From Natronosalvus sp042663485 (GTDB lineage: Archaea; Halobacteriota; Halobacteria; Halobacteriales; Natrialbaceae): 64,000 nucleotides of DNA. Below, one piece after another: positions 1 through 8,153 of this stretch. The notes under the pieces were generated by a model, which was given only the letters and a program-made list of their open reading frames with translations, searched no databases and had not been told where the DNA came from. Position 1 is the stretch's first letter; each line of letters opens with the position of its first letter. The stretch lies in the NCBI GenBank assembly GCA_042663485.1, contig JBHTAF010000001.1; one strand, given 5' to 3'. The position numbers and the translations under genes are program-made.

Positions 1-459
1 CCTCGCGCGTTCCGACTGAGAGCCGGGTTGCGGTCCCTGTCGACCCTGCTCGGCAACCTGGTTGAGGTCTCCACGGGGGATCCACCCCCAGTGAACTCGG
101 CTGACAGAACGACCGTCGAGGACGACGGGGAGTACCGCCGACGCCAGGAAGCCCAACCGGAACGCACCCGAGTCAAGCGGGTGCGGAAGACGACGACCGA
201 CTACCTGATCGACACCCGCCTCGACGGCGACGAGTTCCTCGTCACCGCCGACGTCCCCGGGGCGAGCAAAGACGACCTCTCGGTCGGAATCGACTCGAGA
301 ACGGACCAACTCGTAATCAGTCGCGAGGGAACCGTCCTCGAGCGCGTCGAAATTCCCTGGCGATCGCCCGAAACGACCGAAGCCTGGTACAACAACGGCG
401 TCCTCGAAATCCGCGCCCGCCGACCGAGAACGAACCGACGTATCGACTCACAGCGATAG
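1..459 (+). CDS. GvpH/Hsp20-like protein, 5' end outside window
   Basis: The frame is open from the first base to the stop at 457-459, so the gene probably begins left of the window; a TTG at 28 is the only early internal start and is unlikely. The C-terminal half reads as an alpha-crystallin/Hsp20 fold: a YLIDTRLDGDEFLVTADVPG segment, a DQLVIS strand and the terminal NNGVLEIRARR strand. Haloarchaeal gas-vesicle protein GvpH has this same plan, with a polar N-terminal region followed by an Hsp20-like domain, and acts as a chaperone for GvpL in gas-vesicle assembly. No gvpI follows; the next gene is on the other strand. A general small heat-shock protein is therefore equally possible. Confidence 0.65.
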   Translation, partial: PRAFRLRAGLRSLSTLLGNLVEVSTGDPPPVNSADRTTVEDDGEYRRRQEAQPERTRVKRVRKTTTDYLIDTRLDGDEFLVTADVPGASKDDLSVGIDSRTDQLVISREGTVLERVEIPWRSPETTEAWYNNGVLEIRARRPRTNRRIDSQR

Positions 460-540
460 ACCGCGAGCAACGGTTCCGGATCACCGGTACGATTCGGGAC
501 GTGGCATCGACGAAAAGGGGACTCCAGCCTGACCGATTCC

Positions 541-1044
541 TCAACTCAACAGCCGATACAGACTGCTCGCCGCCACCGCGAGCAAGACCAGCACGCTCGA
601 GAGGACGGGATCGATACTCGAGACGAGCGGCGCCTCGAGGCCGGACACCGCGATCAGGACCAGACCGAAGACGCCCACGAGGAGGTGACCGATCAGGACG
701 GTTCGATCCGTCGACTGGTCGCCGTCGACGTAGCCGTAGACCGTCTCGAAGGTCGGTCCCGGCGTGATCGTCTTCGCCGTCGAGTCGTACTCGATCACGC
801 CGTCTTCCTCGAGTTGGGGCAGATGCGTCTGCTGTAAGGAGACGTAGACGCTCTTGTAGAGGTTGTTCGGAACGGAACCACCGTCGGTTTCCGCCGAAGC
901 GATCTCCGAGGCGACGTCGGAGACGTCGAGTCGGCCGTGTTCGTCTGCGAGCAACTGAACGATCGCTCGTCGTCGATCGTTACCCAGAATGTGAAAGACG
1001 TCACTCTCGGCGAGCGATCCCGTTCGGCTCTGCTGTACCGACAT
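541..1044 (-). CDS. DUF7344-like winged-helix regulator with two membrane helices
   Basis: This 167-residue protein begins with a winged-helix domain (about residues 12-95) carrying ILGNDRRRAIVQLL, typical of the haloarchaeal DUF7344 group of predicted regulators. Two hydrophobic helices follow at about 115-135 and 143-162, so it is probably a membrane-anchored DNA-binding or protein-binding regulator. Its target is unknown. It ends convergently with the GvpH-like gene. The ATG start is well placed relative to the domain. Confidence 0.8.
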   Translation of the reverse strand: MSVQQSRTGSLAESDVFHILGNDRRRAIVQLLADEHGRLDVSDVASEIASAETDGGSVPNNLYKSVYVSLQQTHLPQLEEDGVIEYDSTAKTITPGPTFETVYGYVDGDQSTDRTVLIGHLLVGVFGLVLIAVSGLEAPLVSSIDPVLSSVLVLLAVAASSLYRLLS

Positions 1045-1238
1045 GATTCAGCTGCCTCGACAGCGGATATCGCTGGAAGACGTTCCACCACCTACCATCG
1101 TATTACCTCTCAATTCGCGTACTGCACCCTTCAATCTGATGTAAAATGTGCTAGACGTTGTGGGCGAACGAAACGTACACGGCGTGACACGTACCGACGA
1201 TCGCACTACCGTTCCGTGGAACAGGCTCGAAAACGGTG

Positions 1239-1430
1239 TTACCGAGATGGGAGATGGCCGCCCGATTGCATCTCGCGGTAGGTCGTACACGCGGGACAGC
1301 CGTGTACGACGTCGCCGTTGTCGCCGAAGACGCGAGCGAACTGCTGAGTCACGTGCGTTCCGCAGTTCTCACACCGCGTACCTGTCGCCGACGATTCGTT
1401 CGGAGTCCAGTTGAGTCGAGTCGTTGTCAT
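1239..1430 (-). CDS. Small zinc-finger protein (DUF7563-like)
   Basis: This 63-residue protein has two CxxC knuckles, RCENCG and HGCPACT, separated by about 23 residues containing FARVFGDNGDVV. The layout matches the small haloarchaeal DUF7563-type zinc proteins. I chose the ATG at 1428-1430; a longer open frame upstream is low-complexity Ser/Ala/Arg sequence and looks non-coding. The function is unknown; it may be a nucleic-acid or protein binder. Confidence 0.75.
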   Translation of the reverse strand: MTTTRLNWTPNESSATGTRCENCGTHVTQQFARVFGDNGDVVHGCPACTTYREMQSGGHLPSR

Positions 1431-1903
1431 GGATTGGGAAGGGGGATTCGATGCAGTCGTCCTGGCTGTACACGCACTCGAACGAGGGAGCGCTCGAGCA
1501 GTACTCAACCGAGGTGTTCAGATCCGAATAAAAGAGGCCGACCGTTCAGTCCGGTCAGGGCGGGTAGAACCGGTTAATACGCTGTTTTCACGGTGTTTGA
1601 GGCGTTGTCGGCCGATCTGTGTGGGTGTACTGGCCGACGACTTCCGTCCGGATTTACCCGGGTTCGCTCGAATTCACCGTTTAGGAGGCCGATATCGGGC
1701 ACCGAAATTCGAACTTTCCATCGGGAAATTCCAGCTTTCGTGACGGAACGGGCGCCCTTCGCCGAGTAAGGCTGTCCGTTATAAAATACTAGTCCTCCTT
1801 ACGGGTTAGATGGTTAGAACGTACCGATGGCCTGTCACTGTCGACAGTTGACGTCGGTGCTGCCCCACGACCCGATCACAGTCTCACAACGGAGATTCCA
1901 CAC
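1431..1903. other. Intergenic region with promoter
   Basis: No convincing protein gene is visible. The right half holds a strong TATA box at 1779-1788 for the downstream HTH gene, with an optional 13-codon leader ORF at 1810-1851. The left part must contain the divergent promoter of the small zinc-finger gene. Confidence 0.6.
1779..1788 (+). promoter_or_regulatory. TATA box (TTATAAAATA)
   Basis: This is the best TATA match in the gap. Its centre lies 26-27 nt upstream of 1810, where an ATG opens a 13-codon ORF. The main HTH gene starts at 1904, so a 5' leader of about 94 nt is predicted. Confidence 0.5.
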
Positions 1904-2281
1904 ATGTCCACTCACGTAAACGACACGGCGACAGAATCGACAGTCAACCCGGCGGCTCAGCTCGACGTGCTCGGCGACGAGTGTGCGCGAACGATCCTCG
2001 TCGCCGCCAGCGAGGGACCACGGACCGCGAAAGAACTGACCGAACGAACCGACTGCTCGTCGGCGACCATCTATCGACGGATCAACAACCTCCTCGAGAG
2101 CGAGTTGCTGGCGGAGTGCATCCGGTTCGAACCGGACGGAACGCACACGACGGCCTACGAGTCGACCGTCGACTGCGTGCAGGTCGAGATCGGCGAGACG
2201 GGGATCACGGTTTCGACCGGGTCGGGCCACGACACGGAAACGGAGCCGAGCGTGAAGGCGCGACGTGGCGGTAACCGGTAG
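1904..2281 (+). CDS. ArsR-type winged-helix transcription regulator
   Basis: This 125-residue protein has a winged helix over about residues 18-75. AKELTERTDCSSATIYRRIN forms the helix-turn-helix, and LDVLGDECARTILVAA is the lead helix common to haloarchaeal ArsR-like regulators. The C-terminal third is acidic and polar with no recognised ligand domain. It is the first of two small regulators on this strand, followed after about 200 bp by a PadR-type gene. The target genes are unknown. Confidence 0.85.
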   Translation: MSTHVNDTATESTVNPAAQLDVLGDECARTILVAASEGPRTAKELTERTDCSSATIYRRINNLLESELLAECIRFEPDGTHTTAYESTVDCVQVEIGETGITVSTGSGHDTETEPSVKARRGGNR

Positions 2282-2478
2282 ATTCGCGACCCGGCGTCGC
2301 GATCAGATCGGGGGAACACGACGGGTGGCGCTCTCGGGGGAGTTGGCCCGAGTTTACGCGAGAAAGACGAGCAAAGCGTAAAAACAGTATATTCAGTTGA
2401 CAAAACCGAGAGCGAGCAACGGCTGTATGATGCGGATAACAAATATCCAATCTACGGAACGGTCCATGTGATTGAGCA

Positions 2479-2754
2479 ATGCACGACCTGACCGGATTCC
2501 AGCGAGACCTGCTATACGTAATCGCCGGCGCGGACCGCCCGTCCGGACAAACCGTCAAAGAAGAAGTCGAACAGTACTACAGCTCCGAGATCAATCACGG
2601 ACGGCTGTACCCCAACCTCGATACGCTCGTCAATAAGGAGCTGGTCGAAAAGGGACAACTCGACAGACGAACGAACTATTACGCGATTACCGACGAGGGG
2701 CTCGATCGGATCAGCGAGCGCCGCGACTGGGAGGCCCAGTACGTCGACGTCTAG
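2479..2754 (+). CDS. PadR-family transcription regulator
   Basis: This 91-residue protein is almost entirely a PadR winged helix. It runs from LTGFQRDLLYVIAG through the recognition helix INHGRLYPNLDTLVNKELV to the wing RRTNYYAITDEGL. Haloarchaeal PadR-like proteins of this size are DNA-binding regulators that usually lack the long C-terminal dimerisation arm. An AT-rich promoter stretch around 2380-2400 precedes the gene. Confidence 0.88.
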   Translation: MHDLTGFQRDLLYVIAGADRPSGQTVKEEVEQYYSSEINHGRLYPNLDTLVNKELVEKGQLDRRTNYYAITDEGLDRISERRDWEAQYVDV

Positions 2755-3243
2755 GGGGACGGCGGCCGTGACCGATCGACGTCGAACGGCAAGTGACGAG
2801 CTGCGCCCAGGACGATCGCCGACACTATTTTCCGATCGTCGGTGAGCGGGGAGCGACGAACAGCGAGCGACGCGACCACCGTCGACGAGCAACGTTGCCG
2901 TCGAACAAACGCCTGAACGAGGTCATTCGCGGCGCCTGAACGAAGCTACTCGAGCAGATCGCGCGCTCGATCCCATGCCGGGCCATCGCTGGCGAGCGCT
3001 ATCGCGCCACCCGGTCGCTCCAACCCGAACGACCGGGCGGTGCTGCAGTCGGCGGGTGACGGTCGACGGTCGACGGACGGCGGCTGACCGTCGAAAGTCA
3101 CAATCACGTTTTACGTCGGGAACGACCGATGAATACCGACTTGAGGACGGTAATCCGGCCATAACAAAGGCCGGCTACCGCTAGCAATTCACTGATTCGA
3201 GTATGTCCGGTGTCCCTGACCGACTCCCGTGGAGGCGGAATCG
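2755..3243. other. Intergenic region, no gene seen
   Basis: Open frames here look like GC-rich random frames. At 3155-3174 a CCGGCC/GGCCGG inverted repeat encloses an 8-nt AT-rich loop, 70 bp before the DUF1616 gene. It could be a regulator site or part of the promoter. Confidence 0.5.
3231..3235 (+). promoter_or_regulatory. Shine-Dalgarno sequence (GGAGG)
   Basis: GGAGG ends 8 nt before the ATG at 3244. This supports that ATG rather than the in-frame GTG at 3229 as the start of the DUF1616 gene. Confidence 0.6.
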
Positions 3244-4572
3244 ATGAGTCTCACCACGAAGACCCAGAACACCGTCGGAGCGGTGGGTCGGTACCCGACC
3301 GACCTCGCCTTCGTCACGCTCGCGACGGTCCTCGCGTACGTGCTCGTCACGAACCTGCCGCCGGGGAGCGGCCTCCGCCTGCTGTCCGCGCTGGCGTTCG
3401 TCTCGTTCCTGCCGGGCTACGCGCTCGTCTCGATGCTCTTCCCGGTTCGGGCCCGGGCCCGGGCCCCGGGACCACAGGCGACCGCCGAGGCCCGCCCAGG
3501 CGGTATCGACGCCGTCGAACGACTGGCGCTCGGTCTGGGACTCTCGATCGCGGTCGTGCCGATCGTCGTGCTGGCGCTCCCGCTGACACGCTGGGGCCTC
3601 ACGGTCGGTTCGACCGTCGGCGCGCTCGCGGCAGTGACCGTCGTGGCCGCCCAACTCGCGGTGGTCCGCCGACTCCGCGTCCCGCCCGCGGATCGCTTTA
3701 CGGTGTCGCTGGCCGGCCTGCGAAACCGGTTCTCCAGTGCGAACGAAACCGGAGCGACCCGCGCCTCGTCGCTCCTGCTCGGACTCGCGGTCATCGCTGC
3801 CGTCGGCGTGTTGTTGTACTCGTTCACGGCGCCGATGGCCGCCGGGGGGTTCACCCAGCTGGCCATCTACACGGCCGAGGGCGACGGCGATCTCCAGGCC
3901 GAGATGCCCGACACGGTCGCCCCTGGTGATCCGATCTCGATCACCTTCCAGATCCACAACGAGGAGGGCCGCGAGATGGAGTACACCGTGGTGATGCAAG
4001 AGCAGGTAGTCGCTGACGGCGAGGTCGTCGAACGGGAGACTCACCAGGAGGTGACGGCGATCAGCCAGTCCGAGGACGGCGGACAGATCACCGCCGAGCG
4101 ATCGGTGACGCCGACCGCCGGAGACGGCGAGACGGTTCGCATCGCGGTGATGCTCTTCGAGGGCGACGCCCCCGAGACGGCCACGATGGAGGAAGCCATG
4201 GAGTACACGTACTTCTGGGTCACGGTGGAGACGCCGCCGGACGCGCCCGGCTCGAGCGGCGAGGCCGACGGCGGCGAGGAATCGGGTGCCGACGCGGATG
4301 GCGCCGACGATAGTGACGGCGGTGACGGCGAGGGTGCTGACGAGGACGGCGGCGACGACGAGAGCGACGAAGCTGAGTCCGACGAGGACTCGAGCGAGGA
4401 GGGAGACGAGAGTGAAGACGATGAAGGAGACGAGGACTCGAGCGAGGAGAGCGGTGATGAGGACGAAGGCGACGAGGGCGGCGATGAAGACGAGACTGAA
4501 GATGAAGACGACGATGTTGCAGATGAGAGTGAGGACGAAGATGACGACGATGCAGACGAAGAGGAGGAGTGA
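3244..4572 (+). CDS. DUF1616 membrane protein with long acidic tail
   Basis: This 442-residue protein starts with four predicted membrane helices. Two flank FLPGYALVSMLFP in the first 70 residues, one lies at about 85-110, and one at about 180-200. An extracellular DUF1616-type beta domain follows (TAPMAAGGFTQLAIYT through YFWVTVETPPD). DUF1616 proteins are widespread in archaea and are often found near surface-polysaccharide or secretion genes, but their role is unknown. Residues about 337-442 are almost only Asp, Glu, Ser and Gly, with no Lys or Arg. This unusually long acidic tail is probably extracellular and cation-binding. The ATG at 3244 is favoured by the GGAGG upstream. Confidence 0.85.
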   Translation: MSLTTKTQNTVGAVGRYPTDLAFVTLATVLAYVLVTNLPPGSGLRLLSALAFVSFLPGYALVSMLFPVRARARAPGPQATAEARPGGIDAVERLALGLGLSIAVVPIVVLALPLTRWGLTVGSTVGALAAVTVVAAQLAVVRRLRVPPADRFTVSLAGLRNRFSSANETGATRASSLLLGLAVIAAVGVLLYSFTAPMAAGGFTQLAIYTAEGDGDLQAEMPDTVAPGDPISITFQIHNEEGREMEYTVVMQEQVVADGEVVERETHQEVTAISQSEDGGQITAERSVTPTAGDGETVRIAVMLFEGDAPETATMEEAMEYTYFWVTVETPPDAPGSSGEADGGEESGADADGADDSDGGDGEGADEDGGDDESDEAESDEDSSEEGDESEDDEGDEDSSEESGDEDEGDEGGDEDETEDEDDDVADESEDEDDDDADEEEE

Positions 4573-5695
4573 CACTCGCTCGCCGTGACGGCGGAACTCC
4601 CACACGCGGAATCGTGGTGAGTACTAATAACCAACACCGGCTCGATCTTGCCGATCCCTCAAAAGGGGCACCTCGAATCGAGAATCTGCCACAACGCCGC
4701 CAACCCAGCAGTCCCGAATCGATACGGCAAGCATGACTGCGGTCTACCCTGCAGAGTGGCTTCGAGAACTGTTATAGCCGTCTTTCAGATGACTCATAAT
4801 TGGGCTATACGTCCGGAAGATGTGTGTAGTGGGTGTTTTAGAGGGCATCTAGGAAGAGGCGCACTGCGGAGTTGCAAAATCGAGATCGCGCTCGAGAACA
4901 CGCTTAATTCCACAAACATTGGGTAGAGAGCCTCTCAAGTAGAGTTATTGGCGTCTGGGCGAATAACAGAGCTAATCAGAATCGGCAGATGAGCACGGTA
5001 TGTCTCATCGTCGTCATCCGATCATCTGATGCCTTTCTCGAAGCGTTCTCCTTGAATAACAGATCGAGACGCTCTAAGAGAGTTGTTTTCACTTCTTGTG
5101 TTGAAGGTCTATCTCCGCAATTATCTTCGCAGATGAAATTCCCAAAATCGATAGCAGGAAACCGATTATGAGCTTATAGGTAGCATACTCTGGGAGGAGA
5201 TTGGTTACTCGAGGTGGCGGCTCAAATCACTGCGTAGACGCCGTTAGACCGCTGAATTCGAATCGGGATAGCAGACTCGAGCCAGCATTTCGGTCCATCG
5301 TCTATCGATCGTCGCTCAGGACTGAAAACGCCATACTAAAACCGATTATGAACTCTTTGAGAGCGTGATTTATCCCCTCTTCACATCCCTTCGGGTTATT
5401 CTTCCTCTCTTCTGTTCAAGCCTAACGCCGCTTTGAGCGCCATCTCGAGCAAACACTGCCCACGCAAGTCTCCGTCTTCCTAGTTTCGTTCTCAGACCAC
5501 CATACCACGTACCTTCCGGACGATTACAGCGATTATGATCGTCGAATTTGGTTGGTATCCTCGACGGATGACTGGTTGCAACTATCTTCCCGTAGTCAAT
5601 ACAGGTGAGGTGAACAAGCGCTTGCTTTTGTCTACTATCAAACCTGGTCCTCAGGTCGATACGCGTTCTGCGCTGAACCCCTCGAGTCCACCGAC
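4573..5695. other. Gene-poor AT-rich region
   Basis: I find no gene I can support in these 1.1 kb. Base composition is lower in GC than in the flanking genes, and short open frames have no recognisable motif. A 13-nt motif, AAACCGATTATGA, occurs twice in the same orientation (about 5159 and 5338). The stretch may be decayed mobile or transferred DNA, but no terminal repeats could be defined. Confidence 0.5.
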
Positions 5696-7060
5696 TCAGT
5701 TCGGCTCGACGCGAGCCCCGTACCCCGACTCCCCGACGACTTCGCCGTCGTCGCAGACGACCTCGCCGCGGACCACCGTCGTCACCGCCTTCCCGGTGAA
5801 GGTCTCGCCCTCGAACGGCGTCACGCAGTTCTTCGAGTGTAACTCGGAGGGGTCCTCGAGCGTCCACTCCAGATCGGGGTCGACCACTGTAATATCGGCA
5901 TCCGTGCCCACCTGCAGCGACCCCTTCTGTGGGTACAGCCCCCAGACCTGTGCGGGGCGCGCCGCGTGGTGGTAGGCCCACTCCTCGAGCGTGAGCCGTC
6001 CCTGCTCGACGAACGAGAGCAGCGCAGGGACCTCGGTCTCGAGGCCGACGAAGCCGGAGATGGCGTCCCAGGTGTTCCCGAAGGGGTCGTCGACCAGTTT
6101 CTCCTCGGGGGTGTGGGGCGCGTGATCGGTGGCGACGCAGTCGATGGCACCGGTCTGGAAGGCCCTCCAGAGCCGGTCGCGCTGGTCGGCGTCCCGGATC
6201 GGTGGCTGGATCCGGGCGACGTTGCCCTTCTCCTCGAGGACCGACTCGGTGAACCAGAGGTAGTGCGGGCAGGTCTCGGCGGTCACGTCGACGCCGCGCT
6301 CCTTGCCGCGGGCGACGGCCTCCGCACCGGATCCCGAGGAGACGTGGAACATGTGGATCCTCGCGCCGGTTTCCTCGGCGAAAGTGACCATGCGCTCGAT
6401 GGCCTCCCGCTCGGCGATGACCGGCCGGGAGTGAGCGTGGTCGATCGGTCGGTTCTTCCCCGCATCCTGGAACTGGCTGGTGTAGTGATCGATGATCTCG
6501 CCGTTCTCCTCGTGGAAGCCGAGACGCTTGCCCGTCTCCCGAATCTTTTTCATCGCCTCGAGGATCTCGCCATCGTTCGGCGGGGGGACGTCCCCGACGG
6601 TCGAGCCGAGGAAGATTTTGTAACCAGTAGCACCTGCCTCGTCGAGGGCGGCAATGCGGTCGAGGTTCTCCGAGGTGACGACGACGTAGCTCCCGAAGTC
6701 GACGTGGGCGCTCGCGTCGCCGCGCTCGAGTTTCAACTCGAGGTGCTCGGGCCGGTCGATGACGGGGTCGGTGTTGGGCATGCCGACGACGGTGGTAACG
6801 CCGCCCGCGGCGGCCGCTCGGGTAGCCGACTCCCAGTCTTCCTTGTACTCGAGGCCGGGTTCGCGGTTGTGAATGTGGCAGTCGACGACGCCGGGGGCGA
6901 TGACGTTCCCGTCGGCGTCGATCGTTTTTCGTGCGTTCGGAAGCTGATCGCTCCGGCCGACGGCGACGATTTTCCCGCCCTCGACGGCAATACCCGAGTT
7001 CGGGCTTCGGCCCGCAGGTGTGAGGACGGTCCCGTTGTGAATAACGAGGTCCACGGTCAT
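5696..7060 (-). CDS. Dihydroorotase/allantoinase-family amidohydrolase
   Basis: This 454-residue enzyme of the cyclic amidohydrolase family (dihydroorotase, allantoinase, hydantoinase) hydrolyses a cyclic amide ring. The binuclear metal site is complete: H62 and H64 (DCHIHNREPG), carboxylated lysine K148 (GATGYKIFLG), H183, H239 and D312 (ATDHAPH). The C-terminal beta segment SKNCVTPFEG...VVRGEV is typical. The sequence looks closer to AllB-like members than to the common haloarchaeal PyrC, so the substrate (dihydroorotate or allantoin) is left open. The start is taken at MTVDLVIHNG; an ATG 20 codons upstream is possible. No pyrimidine or purine pathway gene is adjacent. Confidence 0.85.
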   Translation of the reverse strand: MTVDLVIHNGTVLTPAGRSPNSGIAVEGGKIVAVGRSDQLPNARKTIDADGNVIAPGVVDCHIHNREPGLEYKEDWESATRAAAAGGVTTVVGMPNTDPVIDRPEHLELKLERGDASAHVDFGSYVVVTSENLDRIAALDEAGATGYKIFLGSTVGDVPPPNDGEILEAMKKIRETGKRLGFHEENGEIIDHYTSQFQDAGKNRPIDHAHSRPVIAEREAIERMVTFAEETGARIHMFHVSSGSGAEAVARGKERGVDVTAETCPHYLWFTESVLEEKGNVARIQPPIRDADQRDRLWRAFQTGAIDCVATDHAPHTPEEKLVDDPFGNTWDAISGFVGLETEVPALLSFVEQGRLTLEEWAYHHAARPAQVWGLYPQKGSLQVGTDADITVVDPDLEWTLEDPSELHSKNCVTPFEGETFTGKAVTTVVRGEVVCDDGEVVGESGYGARVEPN

Positions 7061-7422
7061 GACTCGAGGTTCCGAAGCCGCGGGGAAATAGCTTCTGTTC
7101 GGGCGGGTTTCGTCGGCCATTTTCGACGAGCGGTGGCTCGAAGGTGACGAGTTCGAGTGGCCGAGATTGGGTATGAATCACGTTGGGGAGATTCGAAGGC
7201 GCGCTCGAGACGGCCGACGCGAAAATCGACCGTTCCATCGAAGCTCGATATTACTATAGAAAATGAAGTTTATGTTGGAACTCTTGATTTGAAGTGGGTT
7301 TCAGAAGACGTGCTGAATACAGAGCGCGAATGCAGAATGTGGTGAGAGTCAATCAACGAGGAGTGGTGATTGACCAGTACAGGTAAAGGACTTACCGCAT
7401 CGATATGCTCAGTTCAGAGTGT
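7061..7422. other. Intergenic region with degenerate IS-end-like repeat
   Basis: No gene is supported. At 7311-7339 lies a motif containing CTGAATACAGAGCGCG that is repeated imperfectly, in the same orientation, at 8035-8066. This hints at remnants of a mobile element on both sides of the DUF7344-like gene. Confidence 0.4.
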
Positions 7423-7812
7423 TTATCGGTTCATCTGTTCCAGAAACTCGTTAACGGGTTTCTTTTCCAATGTTTTGATGGTTTCGAGAGCAGATGTTAG
7501 ATCGTCGCAAATTGGAGTCGGTGTTATCGCTTTAGTCTCCTGATCGTGGTCGATCAGATGGAAATCAACTAGCCGTGGGACAACTGTGTGATGAAGCATC
7601 ATTTTGTCACTACTACTGTCAAAATAGTCATTGATCTCTTCTAGATGAACAGTCCCTCCCCTTTCCGTTAGGAGATACAGTACGTAACGAGTTTGTTCGT
7701 TAGCAAGGTGCTGGAAGAAATCATCAAGATCTATCGGAAGATCAGTTGAGGACATGGAACCCGATACAATGGCGCCGACAGTACCAGCGTTTGACTCGTC
7801 ATCTGTTCCCAT
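7423..7812 (-). CDS. DUF7344-like winged-helix protein
   Basis: This 129-residue protein has a DUF7344-like winged helix: DLDDFFQHLANEQTRYVLYLL, then HLEEINDYFD and a LHHTVVPRLVDFHLIDHD wing region. Unlike the gene at 541-1044 it has no membrane helices. Alternative ATGs lie upstream (7854) and downstream (7755); 7812 is a compromise. Codon use is AT-richer than in the neighbours and the gene sits between mobile-element remnants, so it may be recently acquired. Confidence 0.7.
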   Translation of the reverse strand: MGTDDESNAGTVGAIVSGSMSSTDLPIDLDDFFQHLANEQTRYVLYLLTERGGTVHLEEINDYFDSSSDKMMLHHTVVPRLVDFHLIDHDQETKAITPTPICDDLTSALETIKTLEKKPVNEFLEQMNR

Positions 7813-7920
7813 AGCATAAGACAGGCGACGTAAAAATGGTAAACGCTTTTCCAAACAGGTTTGGCTGTGAGGATACGGGTGAATCGGAGGAGAGATTTAA
7901 CCTGATCAGTTCGCAGGTTT

Positions 7921-8040
7921 ACTGAACAGGTGGTTTACTAGTTTAAGCGCGGAACAAACGAATCCGTCGTGCTGAACTTATCCTCTGTATCGGTCACAGC
8001 GTTTCTGACAGAATTAGAGTAGTTCAGCCACCTGTACTGA
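7921..8040. mobile_element. 110-bp MITE with 5-bp target-site duplication
   Basis: Positions 7926-8035 begin with ACAGGTGG and end with its exact reverse complement CCACCTGT. The similarity extends imperfectly for about 22 bp on each side (ACAGGTGGTTTACTAG against ACAGGTGGCTGAACTAC). The element is flanked by perfect direct repeats ACTGA at 7921-7925 and 8036-8040. It has no coding capacity, so it is a non-autonomous miniature element that would need a transposase elsewhere. The parent IS family is not identified. Confidence 0.8.
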
Positions 8041-8124
8041 ATTCACAGCGCGAGTCTTGCACAATGGCCAGAAAAACGGCATGACCTGAATACGCGTGAT
8101 AGCATTGAGCAGCCAGCAAGTGTG

Positions 8125-8132
8125 TTTTTATT
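8125..8132 (+). promoter_or_regulatory. TATA-like box of mscS-type gene
   Basis: TTTTTATT is centred about 26 nt before the ATG at 8154, which suggests a leaderless transcript. Confidence 0.4.
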
Positions 8133-8153
8133 CGCATACCCTAACCGTAGAGC

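Noticed and set aside
1411..1743. 110-codon plus-strand frame in the gap before the HTH gene
   Set aside because: No motif, no promoter at the right distance, and it overlaps the small zinc-finger gene.
3181..4605. Long minus-strand frame opposite the DUF1616 gene
   Set aside because: Its sequence is the antisense of the acidic tail and membrane helices (Arg/His and Ser repeats), so it is not a gene.
4648..5171. Two short plus-strand frames in the AT-rich gap
   Set aside because: Neither has a recognisable domain, a good start signal or haloarchaeal acidic composition.
5220..5300. tRNA-like D-arm sequence on the minus strand (AGCGGTCTAACGGCG)
   Set aside because: It resembles a class II tRNA D-arm, but no acceptor stem, anticodon arm or T-arm can be folded around it. 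Probably chance, at most a decayed fragment.
5370..7238. Long open frame antisense-shifted to the amidohydrolase gene
   Set aside because: Arg/Pro-rich composition and no motifs; it is a GC-bias shadow of the dihydroorotase-family gene.
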